This document shows positions 30,479 to 40,600 of a DNA stretch of 54,777 bases, in pieces (within the stretch, counting starts at the first letter, position 1; each line of letters begins with the position of its first letter). The position numbers and the translations under genes are program-made. The notes under the pieces are model-generated. The model searched no databases and was not told the DNA's origin. It worked only from the letters and a program-made list of their open reading frames with translations. The stretch covers positions 1-54,777 of the IMG/VR virus record IMGVR_UViG_3300031972_003254; one strand, given 5' to 3'. Source of the DNA: a virus.

Positions 30479-30885
30479 TCCTCTCCTTCATCCTAGCCCG
30501 CCTGCCCGGTTTCATCCCCGCCAAGTTGCGCGAGCCGGTGGCGTGGGCGTTGCTGGCGCTGGCGGCTCTGGCGCTGCTGGCTGCCCTAGTCTTCACCGTG
30601 GTCAGAATCTTCGACAACGCCGTGGAAGACGGCATCGACGCGGCGAAGGAGGCGGGCTCGAGCACCGCCGTCATCACCGGGAACAAGGTCACGCTCGATC
30701 AGGTAGGAGTCGCCAATGATGCGGGTTATGAAATTCGCCGGGATGCTGGCTTTGCTCGCTACTGCGAGTGCGTGCAATCGGCAACTGACGCCACCTCCGG
30801 CCACTGCGTCCGATACCTCAAGGACCAGCCTGTGCCTGATCGACAGCCCGCTGCGGGTGTCTGTGGCACCGACGGCAAACGCTGA
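30475..30885 (+). CDS. Probable i-spanin (Rz-like)
   Basis: 136 residues. A single membrane helix at residues 22-44 (EPVAWALLALAALALLAALV) with a positively charged front, then a helical periplasmic part (FDNAVEDGIDAAKEAGSSTA). The second half is Cys-containing (RYCECVQSATDATSGHC). An out-of-frame lipoprotein gene begins inside it, the classic Rz/Rz1 arrangement. Spanins fuse inner and outer membrane in the last step of lysis. The coiled-coil region is shorter than usual, so the call rests mainly on the gene pair. Confidence 0.7.
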   Translation: MILSFILARLPGFIPAKLREPVAWALLALAALALLAALVFTVVRIFDNAVEDGIDAAKEAGSSTAVITGNKVTLDQVGVANDAGYEIRRDAGFARYCECVQSATDATSGHCVRYLKDQPVPDRQPAAGVCGTDGKR

Positions 30886-30976
30886 CGATCCCGGCAACCG
30901 GTTCGACAGCGACGAGACGGTCGATGCGATCTTCGAGCACAATGCCCGCCACCGGGCGGCCTGCCCCAAGCCGTAG
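30716..30976 (+). CDS. Probable o-spanin (Rz1-like lipoprotein)
   Basis: 86 residues, starting inside the i-spanin gene in another frame, with AGGAG seven bases upstream. A lipoprotein signal runs MMRVMKFAGMLALLATASAC with the lipid-accepting Cys at residue 20. The mature part begins NRQLTPPPATASD, Pro-rich as in Rz1. It should be anchored in the inner leaflet of the outer membrane and pair with the i-spanin. Confidence 0.75.
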   Translation: MMRVMKFAGMLALLATASACNRQLTPPPATASDTSRTSLCLIDSPLRVSVAPTANADDPGNRFDSDETVDAIFEHNARHRAACPKP

Positions 30977-31020
30977 CGGAACGACCGCCCGAATACGAAC
31001 AGAACCCGAAACGTGATGTT

Positions 31021-31033
31021 GTCGTAATAGGAC
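31021..31033. promoter_or_regulatory. Late-class motif D, GTCGTAATAGGAC
   Basis: TGTC-N7-GACA copy in the 97-base gap ahead of the second virion operon, flanked GTT/ATT. It is the same GTCGTA type as the motifs at 16229 and 53470 (the latter read on the minus strand). No clear -35 sequence is seen. Confidence 0.5.
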
Positions 31034-31047
31034 ATTTCGGATAGGTT

Positions 31048-31064
31048 CCCCGGCATCTTCGGGG
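31048..31064 (+). other. Short hairpin ahead of the second virion operon
   Basis: CCCCG-GCATCTT-CGGGG, ending next to the GGGGGA ribosome site of the gene at 31074, so it can either mark the 5' leader or partly cover that site. Confidence 0.35.
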
Positions 31065-31073
31065 GACTGCACG

Positions 31074-31850
31074 ATGGCCACGTCGACGACATCGACCAAG
31101 ACGGACGACAAGGAAACGGCTACGCAAATCGCGCAGACCGTCTCCGGCGTCACCCCTGCGGGAACGCAGGGCCTCGGCAGCGCGCTTCCCGGAAGCGGCC
31201 AGAACGGCACGTCGGTATCGGACAGGCTTTCGGCGATCACATCAAGCGGGTCGCCAGTGATGAAGCAGGCGGAGGCGGCGGGACTGCGCACCGCCAGTCG
31301 CCGTGGCCTCGGCAATTCGTCGATGGCGGTGCAAGCGGCGCAAGGCTCGGTTCTTTCCGCAGCGACGCCCATCGCGTCCCAGGAAGCGCAGCAGATCGCC
31401 AACGCCGAGCTTGCGGATGCTGACGCGCGGGAGAAGGCGCGGCTGCAGCGGGAATCGCTGGATGCGAATGCGCAGCTTGCCGACAAGGACATCGCGGCGA
31501 AATCGGCGCTGCAGCGTGAATCGCTGGACGCCACTGCGGCCAACACGGCGGCCACCATCGCGGCGGACGAGCGCTCGCGCCTTGCTGCGGCATTGTCGGA
31601 CCTCTCCAGCCAGCGGTTCAACGCCTATTCGCAAACGCTGAACAACGACAAGATCAAGGCGGACGCCCGCGCCTCGGTGCAGAACTCGCTCAACGCGCAG
31701 TACCAGTCGACCGTCAATTATCTGCAGAACCTCTACGGGGTGGCGCTGAACAACACTGCGCCCTCGACCGGCACTCCGGCGGACGGCAGCACGACGCCCT
31801 ACACCTACGCCGAACCTATCTCGGGCCTGGCGACACGGCCCGGCGGATGA
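31074..31850 (+). CDS. Virion protein, helical, first gene of second late operon
   Basis: 258 residues, Ala/Ser/Gln-rich. Residues 80-190 are a long helix with an internal repeat (RLQRESLDANAQLADKDIAA, ALQRESLDATAANTAATIAA). Both ends are flexible. Proteins of this kind in this type of phage are internal virion or ejection components. It starts the operon that leads to the giant protein and is preceded by motif D and a GGGGGA ribosome site. No enzyme motif. Confidence 0.65.
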   Translation: MATSTTSTKTDDKETATQIAQTVSGVTPAGTQGLGSALPGSGQNGTSVSDRLSAITSSGSPVMKQAEAAGLRTASRRGLGNSSMAVQAAQGSVLSAATPIASQEAQQIANAELADADAREKARLQRESLDANAQLADKDIAAKSALQRESLDATAANTAATIAADERSRLAAALSDLSSQRFNAYSQTLNNDKIKADARASVQNSLNAQYQSTVNYLQNLYGVALNNTAPSTGTPADGSTTPYTYAEPISGLATRPGG

Positions 31851-32353
31851 ACATCCGCCCCGCCCGCTCTTTCGATGCCCTCGCGATCGTGGACATCATG
31901 TGCGCCCGGCTGCCGGATTCGCGCTACGCTCACGTCGCCGAGATCGACGTGCAGCTTGCCCGCCGGATTTTCGCGCAGGCTGCGCAGCGCCACGGCGGGA
32001 CCAACGACGGCGCGATGTTCCTCATGGTCGCCGTCGACGAAACCGACGCGGTCGAGGCGTTCATTCTCGGGAGCATCGGCAGGCTCTACGGGATCTGCAA
32101 GGAACTCGTCGCGTCCGATGACCTGCTGCTGGGCCGTGAGGACTGCAACCCGCGCGCCCTCGTCCCCCTGTTCCGCAGCTACATCGCGTGGGCGGAGGCG
32201 AACCCGCGCGTGATCGAGATCGGCGCAAGCTGGTCGGACACCATTCCCGGAAACGAAGGCATCACCGCTCTTTTCGAGCGAAGCGGCTTCGCCCTGTGCG
32301 GGAAAGTCTATCGGCGCGACGCTGGCGCCAGCGCGGAGGACGTCGCAGCATGA
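31847..32353 (+). CDS. GNAT family acetyltransferase in the virion operon
   Basis: 168 residues. The GNAT order is visible: MNIRPARSFDALAIVDIMCA (beta 1 and helix 1), DGAMFLMVAVDETDAVEAFI (beta 2-3), then a region around LVPLFRSYIAWAEANPRVIE for the acetyl-CoA-binding helix, and NEGITALFERSGFALCGKVY at the end, the usual GNAT tail. The typical Q/R-x-x-G-x-G/A loop is not obvious, so it is diverged. It sits between virion genes and is coupled to both, so it may be packaged or act during assembly. Confidence 0.7.
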   Translation: MNIRPARSFDALAIVDIMCARLPDSRYAHVAEIDVQLARRIFAQAAQRHGGTNDGAMFLMVAVDETDAVEAFILGSIGRLYGICKELVASDDLLLGREDCNPRALVPLFRSYIAWAEANPRVIEIGASWSDTIPGNEGITALFERSGFALCGKVYRRDAGASAEDVAA

Positions 32354-33237
32354 GCAGTCCATTCAAATCATTGAAAAAAGTGTTTCGCAAAGTCGCGAAG
32401 ACGGTCAAGAAGATCGCCCTTCCGGCCCTCGCCATCGGGGCGGTCGTGCTCACCGGCGGCGCTGCGCTGGGCGTGCTGCCCTCCTTGGGCGCGCTTGCGG
32501 GCCAATTGGGTGCGACAGCCGGATTGCAGGCTGTCTTGAGTACGGCCGCCCAGGCGGCAACCTTCGGGGCGGTGGGCTCCCTCGTCATGGGGGGCGACCC
32601 GATCAAGGGCGCAACGATGGGGTTCGTCACGGGCGGCGTGCTGGGCGGGCTGGGTGCGGCGCTGGGCGGTACCGGCGCGGCTGCCAGCACGGCGGCGCAA
32701 GGCGCGTCTACTGCGGCCACCCCTGCCGCAAGCACGGCTGCCAGCGTGCTTCCGCCGGTGCCGGAAGGGGCGGGCTTCGCCGAGGCGTTCGCTCCGCTTG
32801 CCAATGCCGGACCGGCTACCGGCGGACTTGGCACGGCGATGATGGGTGCGTCGCCGTCTGCCGCTGCGGCACCGGCTGCAATGGCAGCCACCACCGGGGG
32901 GGCATTGCCTCTTGTTGCCGGCGACACAGCCGGTGCAGCCAAGGCCGGGAACGGCGGGTTTCTCGGTTGGCTGAATGCGAACCCGACAATCGGCGGCATG
33001 ATGGTTCAGGGGCTCGGTGCCGGCATCATGGCCTCACAGCAAGCGAAAGAGGAGCGTCGCGCCCGGGAGGCGGTGGCTGCAAGCTACGACGGGATCGGCG
33101 ACAGCCTGTTCTACCTGCCCGCGAGCAACGGCGGACCGGCGCTGCCCGACGCTGGCGCGACCTACAACCGGCGCGTCTACGGCAACCTTGCGATCGATCC
33201 GAAAGCGGGTCGCCTCGTGAACGCAGGAGGAGGCTGA
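32350..33237 (+). CDS. Ala/Gly-rich membrane-active virion protein
   Basis: 295 residues. The N-terminus is a basic amphipathic segment (FKSLKKVFRKVAKTVKKIAL) followed by hydrophobic Gly/Ala-rich stretches (AIGAVVLTGGAALGVLPSLG, MGFVTGGVLGGLGAALGGTG). A Pro/Ala/Thr middle and a C-terminal helix with AKEERRAREAVAASYDGIGD complete it. Composition fits an internal virion protein that inserts into the host membrane during DNA ejection. This is inference; no family is recognised. Confidence 0.65.
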   Translation: MSSPFKSLKKVFRKVAKTVKKIALPALAIGAVVLTGGAALGVLPSLGALAGQLGATAGLQAVLSTAAQAATFGAVGSLVMGGDPIKGATMGFVTGGVLGGLGAALGGTGAAASTAAQGASTAATPAASTAASVLPPVPEGAGFAEAFAPLANAGPATGGLGTAMMGASPSAAAAPAAMAATTGGALPLVAGDTAGAAKAGNGGFLGWLNANPTIGGMMVQGLGAGIMASQQAKEERRAREAVAASYDGIGDSLFYLPASNGGPALPDAGATYNRRVYGNLAIDPKAGRLVNAGGG

Positions 33238-33238
33238 C

Positions 33239-33889
33239 ATGGCCGGTCTCGGAACTCCGGGGCAGGCTCCTGCCGCTCCACAAGAACAGCCCATGGAAGA
33301 CGGCCAGAGCGCGTCGCCGGAAGAACAGGCCGCTTACGAGCAGTTCGTCGGCGCGGCGATGGACATCATCTACCCCAAGGGGGAGAGCGGGCAGGTCTCG
33401 CCGCAGATCGTCGACGACCTCAAGGGCAACATCGACCCCGAAGCGCGCAAGCTGTTCGAGGCAGCCGAGCCGCCGCTGAGCGGAGCGCCGCAGGACAACA
33501 CCGCCGCAGTCACCGTCGTGCTCGTGCTGCTTGTCGACAGCCAGCTTGGGTTTCTCGCGAAGGCGCGCGAGGCGGCTGCCTCTGGCGGCCCTGCCATCGA
33601 GTACGACACCGTCGTCTTCCATGCCGCGCAAGCGATTGCCGAGGATCTTGTGGAGGTGGCCGAAGCGGCCGGCATCCACGAGTTCAGCGAGGACGACCTT
33701 GCCGGTGTGTGGGCGCGCGCAATGGACCTCTACCGCGTCGCATCCGAAACGATGGGAGCGCCTGGGTACGACAAGGAGGGGCTGAGCAACGCGTTCCTCG
33801 ACCTGCTCGAGGCGGACAAGACCGGGAACCTCGGCTCGATCCTTCCCGGCCTGCCTGGCGGTGCGCCTATGAACCGGCAGGCGGGCTGA
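33239..33889 (+). CDS. Virion-operon protein, unknown
   Basis: 216 residues; ATG 33239 right after GGAGGAGG. A Gln/Pro/Glu-rich start (residues 1-30), a helical segment (AYEQFVGAAMDIIYPKGESG), a hydrophobic strand (AAVTVVLVLLVDSQLGFLAK) and a helical second half (VFHAAQAIAEDLVEVAEAAG, EDDLAGVWARAMDLYRVASE). It probably belongs to the internal core like its neighbours. No known family. Confidence 0.6.
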   Translation: MAGLGTPGQAPAAPQEQPMEDGQSASPEEQAAYEQFVGAAMDIIYPKGESGQVSPQIVDDLKGNIDPEARKLFEAAEPPLSGAPQDNTAAVTVVLVLLVDSQLGFLAKAREAAASGGPAIEYDTVVFHAAQAIAEDLVEVAEAAGIHEFSEDDLAGVWARAMDLYRVASETMGAPGYDKEGLSNAFLDLLEADKTGNLGSILPGLPGGAPMNRQAG

Positions 33890-33890
33890 C

Positions 33891-34631
33891 ATGGCAGGGC
33901 TCGGTTACGTCCTCGGCGGGTTCCTCGAAGGCGCAGGCAAGGGCCTTGCCATGCAGGGACAGGAGCGCGCCGCGCAGGCTGCTGCCGATCTTGAGAGCCG
34001 CCGCCGGATTGCGCTGGAGAACCTTCGCGCCGAGAACAACAGCGCCAACAGCCGACTGCAGGCCGATCTCAACGACCGTAATGACGCGCGTGCGACCGCG
34101 CGGAAGACCGACGCGACCATTGTCACGGACAGCGCCCGAACCGAGAACGACATCCGTCTCGAAGGCGTTCGCTCTTCCAACCAGGCCGCTAACCAGCAGG
34201 CGCTGGCCCGGCTGCAGTCCTCACTCAACCTGACCGAGTACGAGAAGAAGGCTGCGCTCGATCTCAAGAGCGAACTGGACAAGGAGGGCAGGACCGCAGC
34301 CCGGTTCGAGGTCACTGCCGATGGCCGCATGGTCGCCTATTCAGGCACCGGGCAGGTCCTGCGGGCCTCGCCTCCCGGCACGTTCACGCCGCCGGGAAGC
34401 AAGGACGGCGGGAGCATCATCGAGCAGGCCCGCGCCGCGCAATCGACACCGGCGCCAGCGCCTTCACCGGCACCGACAAAACCCGCCCCCGCGCAGACCC
34501 CGAAGGGGGCAGGCGCGGCGCAGACCTACACGCTCGCTGATGCGCAGGCGACCGCCCGCAAGCACGGCGTGTCGGTCGAGGAAGTCCACAAGCGCATGCG
34601 TGCTGCGGGCTGGAAACTCTCAACGGAGTAG
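33891..34631 (+). CDS. Coiled-coil virion protein
   Basis: 246 residues, opening MAGLGYVLGGFLEGAGKGLA. Residues 25-120 are a long coiled coil (AQAAADLESRRRIALENLRA, LARLQSSLNLTEYEKKAALD). Residues 175-200 are a Pro/Ala linker. The C-terminus is a small helical motif (ADAQATARKHGVSVEEVHKR) like a short DNA- or protein-binding domain. Probably an internal virion component. The next ATG, of the giant gene, is two bases after its stop. Confidence 0.65.
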   Translation: MAGLGYVLGGFLEGAGKGLAMQGQERAAQAAADLESRRRIALENLRAENNSANSRLQADLNDRNDARATARKTDATIVTDSARTENDIRLEGVRSSNQAANQQALARLQSSLNLTEYEKKAALDLKSELDKEGRTAARFEVTADGRMVAYSGTGQVLRASPPGTFTPPGSKDGGSIIEQARAAQSTPAPAPSPAPTKPAPAQTPKGAGAAQTYTLADAQATARKHGVSVEEVHKRMRAAGWKLSTE

Positions 34632-34633
34632 CA

Positions 34634-37600
34634 ATGGAACGTGACCTTTTCGCGGAGATAGAATCTGGCCGCGATCAGCAGCCCGCGCAACGGGACCTGT
34701 TCGCCGAACTGGACGCGAAGCCCGCTCCGCAGAAGGCCGCTCCCCGGCAGACGGCGCCCGAACCGCAGCAGCCCTCGCGCGGTCTCGGTGCGTGGATCAG
34801 CGACACATGGCAGAGCGCCAGCGATGCCATGCAGCCGCTTCGGGAAGCCGTTGGCTATGATCCCGAGGCTGCGCGGCTCGAACAGGCGCGAGCGGCAGAC
34901 CGCATCCGCCAGAGGCAGGCCGCGGACCTCGCCGAGCAGAGCGGTCCGCTCGACCGTATCGGCGATTTCTTCACGCGCGGCGAAGTGGCGATGGACGCTG
35001 GAATGCAGCGCCTTGCCAGCGCGATTGAGACGGACCCGGTGCGGCGTCAAGACGCTATCGATGCAGCCCGCGCAGGCGAAGTCATCGCTCGCACACCCAT
35101 CCAAGGCGAAACCACTTGGGAGGATGTGAAGGGCAATTGGTGGAACGCCCCGAAGTTCGTGCTCGAACAGGGCGTCGCCAGCCTTCCGCAGATGGCTCTC
35201 TCCGCGATGGGGCCGGGCGTGCTCGTCAACTTCGGCAGCAACACCGGCCAGATTGCACAGAGCCGTGCCGAAGCCGACGGGCGCAAGGATGCGACCGGGC
35301 GCGATGCGGCATTTGCCGCGCCGTTCTCCGCAGCGTCTACCGCGCTCGATGTCGTCGGCCTCGGCTCCGTCATGGGCAACGCCGGTAAGACGGCAGCAGG
35401 TCGCATCGCAGTGGCGGCAGGCACCGAAGGTGTGACCGAAACGGCGCAGGGTGCAATCGAATATACCGGCGGCGCGTTCGGCACCCAGCAGGGCATGAAT
35501 GGCCGCGACCTGTTCGAGAACATGCTGCAGAGCGGACTCGTGGGCGCGGGCGTGGGCGGTGGGCTGCGCACCGGCATAGAGACCGGCGCTTCGGCTCCAG
35601 CGGCGGCGATCAGGGGCGCTCGTACCTTCGCTGGCGCGCTTCGCCGCGATCCCGGCCCCGGCCTTCGCGAACAGTCGGAAGCTGCGGCAGCATCCACGAT
35701 CACGCCCGAGGACGAAGCCAGCCCTCTCGACACTGCTGACATCGTAGCGGGCCGCGCCGAACTGATCCGTGCCGATGCGGGCAAGGCTGCCGACGAGGCC
35801 CTCGCGGGCGGAAACATGCCTGCCGTCGGCAAGCGCGTCGTCGTGACCATGCCGAACGGCGCGACATCGACGGGCGTGATGTCCGACGCCTTCACCAACG
35901 AGGACGGCAGCGGTGTCGTCATCGACCTCGATGGCGGCGGCAAGCTGCGCGAATACACCGACACCCTCGCCGACGCCGGGGTGACGATTTCCGAACTGTC
36001 TCCCACCGCCGAAGCCGACGCGATCGACGCACAGCTTGCCGCGCGGGCACAGGATGCTCTGGCCCCCTCCGAGGGTCTTCCCCTTCCCGCCGTGGATGCG
36101 GGCCAGCAGCAAGGCGCGGCACCCTCACGGACAGAGGGTGCCGCGCCGACCACCGGCACGCCGCTTCACTTCGGTATCGTCACGCGCCTGCAGGAACGCG
36201 GTCTGTCCGAAGCGGCCGCGCGCGGTGTGGCTGCCGGGATCCACGCTGAAAGCCGCAGCGATGCGCGCGCGGTCAACCCGACGAGCGGCGCGATGGGTGT
36301 CGGCCAGTGGCTCGGCTCCCGCAAGAAGGAACTCGTCAAGCGCTACGGTGCGAACCCGACGCTCGACCAGCAGCTCGATTTCCTCGTGTGGGAACTGAAC
36401 GGCGGCGACCACGGCGGCAAGGCGGTGCTCGCCGGGCGCGACGAGAACGCCGTGCTCGAGGCCTACATTACCAAGTTCATGCGCCCCGCGAAGGGTGCGG
36501 AGACGGATGGGGACCTGGCACGCGGACGTGCGGCCCTCGGCAGCCCGCTTGTCGCTGGCAGTGCTCCCGCAGTCATCGATGCCGCCGAAGGCATCGCCCT
36601 TCCCGAACGCGAGGCGGTGGACTTCGGTGCAGTTGCGAAGATTGAAGGCGCGCCGCGCGAGGATGACGGCACCACGGAAGAAACCGCCGGGACGGACCTG
36701 CGCGGGCCGGACCTTGACGCGGAGTGGGTCCGCTTCGCGGAAACCTCGGGCACGCGGAACGTCCCACGCGCGGAGATGCCGCAGATCAAGGCCGAGCATC
36801 GCGGCGCAATGGTGCAGTTCCTGAAGGCGCGCGGGGTCACGCATCAGGAAATGATCGTGCCCGCCAGCACGCTCAAGCCGACACAGGCGGAATTCTCCCC
36901 CGCGAAGGTGCAGGCCGCAAAGGACTATAAGGGCGGCGACCGGGCCATCCTGATCTCCAACGACGGCTACGTCCTCGATGGACATCACCAGTGGCTTGGC
37001 GCTCGCGACGGCGGCGGCGAGGTGCGCACGATCCGGCTCGACGCACCTATCGCCGAACTGATCCCGCTGGCGCACGAATTCCCGAGTTCGACGCAGGCGC
37101 AGGAGACGGATGCTCCAGCGATAGCAGGCGCGGACACCGAAGCCGCCGCGAAGACGCCTGCGGACGCGAGCAGCGTGACCGAATCGGCAGTGCGCGTCGA
37201 GGAGACGCCATCGGGCAAAGGCTTGGCCGTCGTTGGTGCGAGTGAGGCCGATCTTGCCGCCATCGCCGCTGCGGCGCCCAAGGCGCGGGCGGTCAGGAGG
37301 GCGGACGGGGCGATGGTCTATTCGGCGAAGTATGCCGATGCGATCCGGGCGGCAGTGGCAGGAGAGGCAACGCGCGCGCAGCAAGAGCAGGATCCAGCCC
37401 TGACGCCTGACGAGCGCACTGCCCTGGAGCGTCTACTCGCCAGCGACCGCAAAGGCGGCGAAGGCTGGAGCAAGGACAGCGCGGCATACCAGCAGGCGAA
37501 GTCCATCATCGAGGCAGGCCGGACCCGCGATGCAGCCGATGAAAACCTGCTCGTCCGCGCACTGCGCCTTCGCGATGCTGCCGAGCGAGCGAAACCGCCA

Positions 37601-40600
37601 CAGAACGACGATGCGAACGGCCTGGCTGCCGATCAGCCGGAATCCGAAACGGTGTCGCCGAAAGTGGCCCCAAGCCTTGCAGTCAGTGACCAAGCCAGCA
37701 TCGATTTGCTGAGCCGGATGGCCGAGAACGAGGACGACGGAAAGATCACGCCGTTCGACAGCGCAACCCTTCGCGCGAAGATGTTGATCGACGGCGGTTA
37801 TGTCGTGGAAAACAAGGGCGGTAAGACGGGCGCGATGTGGATCACGTCCGAGAAGGGTCGTGCCGTTCTGGACAGAGCAGGTGTCCGGCATGCGCAGTCC
37901 CCCACTTCCACCCCCACTTCCACCCCCACCACACCTGCGCAAGGTGGGGACAAGCCCTCGTCTTACGGCATCTCCAACAAGGTGTTCACCTCCGATGCCG
38001 CCGAAAGAGCCCGCGCGCTACTGCGCGCCAAGCGCGACCAGCTCAACAGCGGGTTCGATCCGGAGATCGCGCAGGCTGGCCTGACCCTCATGGGCTACCA
38101 CATCGAGGCGGGGGCGCGGCAGTTCATCGACGCCGCACGCGCCGTGGCAACAGACCTCGGCATGACGCCGACGGACCTGCGCCGCTCCCTCCGCTCGTGG
38201 TACAATTCCGCGCGCGACTGGATGGAGGACAACGGCCACGACATTCGCGGCATGGACGACGATGCGGCGGTCAAGGTGGACCTGTCCCGGATCGAGCAGT
38301 GGGGAAGCGAACAGACGACACCGACTGCGCAAGGTGCTACGGGAGACGTCGATGCTGAACTTCCGAACGACCTATCTGAACGCGATGCGGGACCAGGCTC
38401 CCGCGATGTTCAAGGAACTTCGCCGAACGGGCGCGATGGAAGCGCATCTCAATCGCAAGATGGAAGAAGCCCGGATGATCTTCCGCGACCTGACCAAGGG
38501 CGCGAAGACGCTGCCGAGCGGGACAATCGCGGATCCGGCAATCGAGAGGGACGCGACCGAGCAAGTCTACGCGACGTTGATCGCGTTCCCGCCGCCAAGC
38601 GCGACGCCGGAAGCCGAACCGGGCCAGCCCGAGACGCCGCCCAGGCCGTAAAGGGCCGCGACTGGATCATCGAACCCGGCTCGCTGGACGAAAGCCGTCC
38701 CGCCCTGCAGAAGGCGCGCGACAATGTCGATGCCATTGCGCTGGTCAAACAGATCGAGGCCGAGGGCCGCCCGGCGACTAAGGCAGAGCAGGCTGTCATC
38801 GCCCGCTATGTTGGCTGGGGCGGCCTGAAGAACGTCTTTCCCGATACCAATGGCGCGTTCGGCAAGGGTTTCGAGCAGCTTGGGCCGCGCCTGCGCGAAC
38901 TGCTGAGCGATGCCGAATACGAGACGGCTCGGCGCTCGATCCAGTATGCGCACTACACGTCCGAAAAGGTCGTGCGGCCGATGTGGGATATTGCCCGCGA
39001 GCTCGGCTTCACCGGCGGCATGGTGTTCGAGCCGGGCATGGGCACCGGTAACTTCCGGGGCATGATGCCTGCCGATCTTGCGGCGTCGAGCCGTTATCAA
39101 GGCATCGAGTACGATCATCTGACCGCGTCGATCGCAAAACTCCTCTACCCGCAGTCCGGCGTTCGACAGGCGGACTATACCACCATGCCGGGCCTCAAAG
39201 GCGTGGCAGACCTGGTGATCGGGAATCCTCCCTTTTCCGAGACCGCGATCAGCGCCGATCCGGAGTACGCGAAGCACAAGTTCCTGCTCCACGACTTCTT
39301 TTTTGCCAAGTCGCTCGATGCGCTGAAGCCGGGCGGTTTGCTCATGTTCGTGACCTCGGCCGGCACGATGAACAAGCGCGATGCGAAGGCGCGCCAGTAT
39401 CTCGCCGACCGCGCGGACCTCGTCGGTGCGATCCGGCTTCCGGGCAACGCCTTCGAAGAAAATGCCGGCACGTCGGTAACGACCGACATCGTCATCCTGC
39501 GCAAGCGCATGCCCGGCGAGGCGGCAGCCGACCAAGGTTGGGTTGCGACTGACACCCGTACCTTGCCGACGCGCGACGGCGGCACGCATACCGGAGCCGT
39601 CAGCCAGTACTTCAACCAACACCCCGAGATGGTGCTGGGCGAGGAAAGCTTCTTCGACAAGCTGGTCGCAGGTCCGCGATACGCCGTCCGCGCGCCAAAG
39701 GGCTTCGATCTTGAAGCGGCAATCCGCACGGCAGCGGACACGCTGACAGGCGCAGTCGTCACCACAACTCCGAGCGCCGAACCCGTTGGCGCGGCGGACG
39801 TTGACCTGACGTCGACCGAGCGGAAGGACGGCTCCTACTACCTCGACGATTCCGGGCGGCTCATGCAGTACCGCGGCGGCGTCGGCGCTCCCGTTCAGTC
39901 TCAGGGCAAGGGCGTACAGGGGGGCATGTCGAAGGCAGCACAGGAGAGGGTGCGAGCCCTCGTGCCTATCAAGGAGGCGCTGCGCGAAGTCTACGCCGCC
40001 GACCTCAAGTCCGACGGCGCGGCGGGCGACGCGGCCCGTCAGAAGCTGAACGTCACCTACGATGCGTTCGTTCAGAAGTTCGGCCCGATCAACAAGACCG
40101 ACATCAGCTACCGCAAGCCGAGTCGCGTCGAGATCGAGGGGCTGCGCGCAGCCGCCCGCGAAGAGGCCCGCCTGGCCGGTGCCGAATGGGACGACGGCAG
40201 CTTCGATGTGCAGCCGATGCTCGACGACGGCCTCAGCATGGCGGAGATCGCGCGCGCCCGCGAGGAAGCACGCGACGCGGCAAAGGCGGCTGGGCGTATC
40301 TGGAACGAAGGGACTTTCGAACCTGAGGACGTTCCGGAGAAGGTCGTCGAAAAGCGCCCCAACCTCGATCCGTTCATGGACGATGAGGAAGGCTACCGTC
40401 TCGCTGCGATCGAGCACTACAACAAGGACACCGGCGAATCGGCGAAAGGCCGCGTGTTCTTCGAAAACGCCGTCAAGCTGGATGCCGCGCCAAAGATAGA
40501 TTCGGCGCAGGACGCGCTTCTCTACAGCCTCAACCGGCTGGGCCGCCCCGACATCGGCATGATTGCCGACATGGCAGGCATGTCGCGTGATGCCGTCATG

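Noticed and set aside
30475-30976. Programmed frameshift joining the two overlapping spanin frames
   Set aside because: No slippery sequence is seen and the second frame has its own ribosome site and lipoprotein signal.
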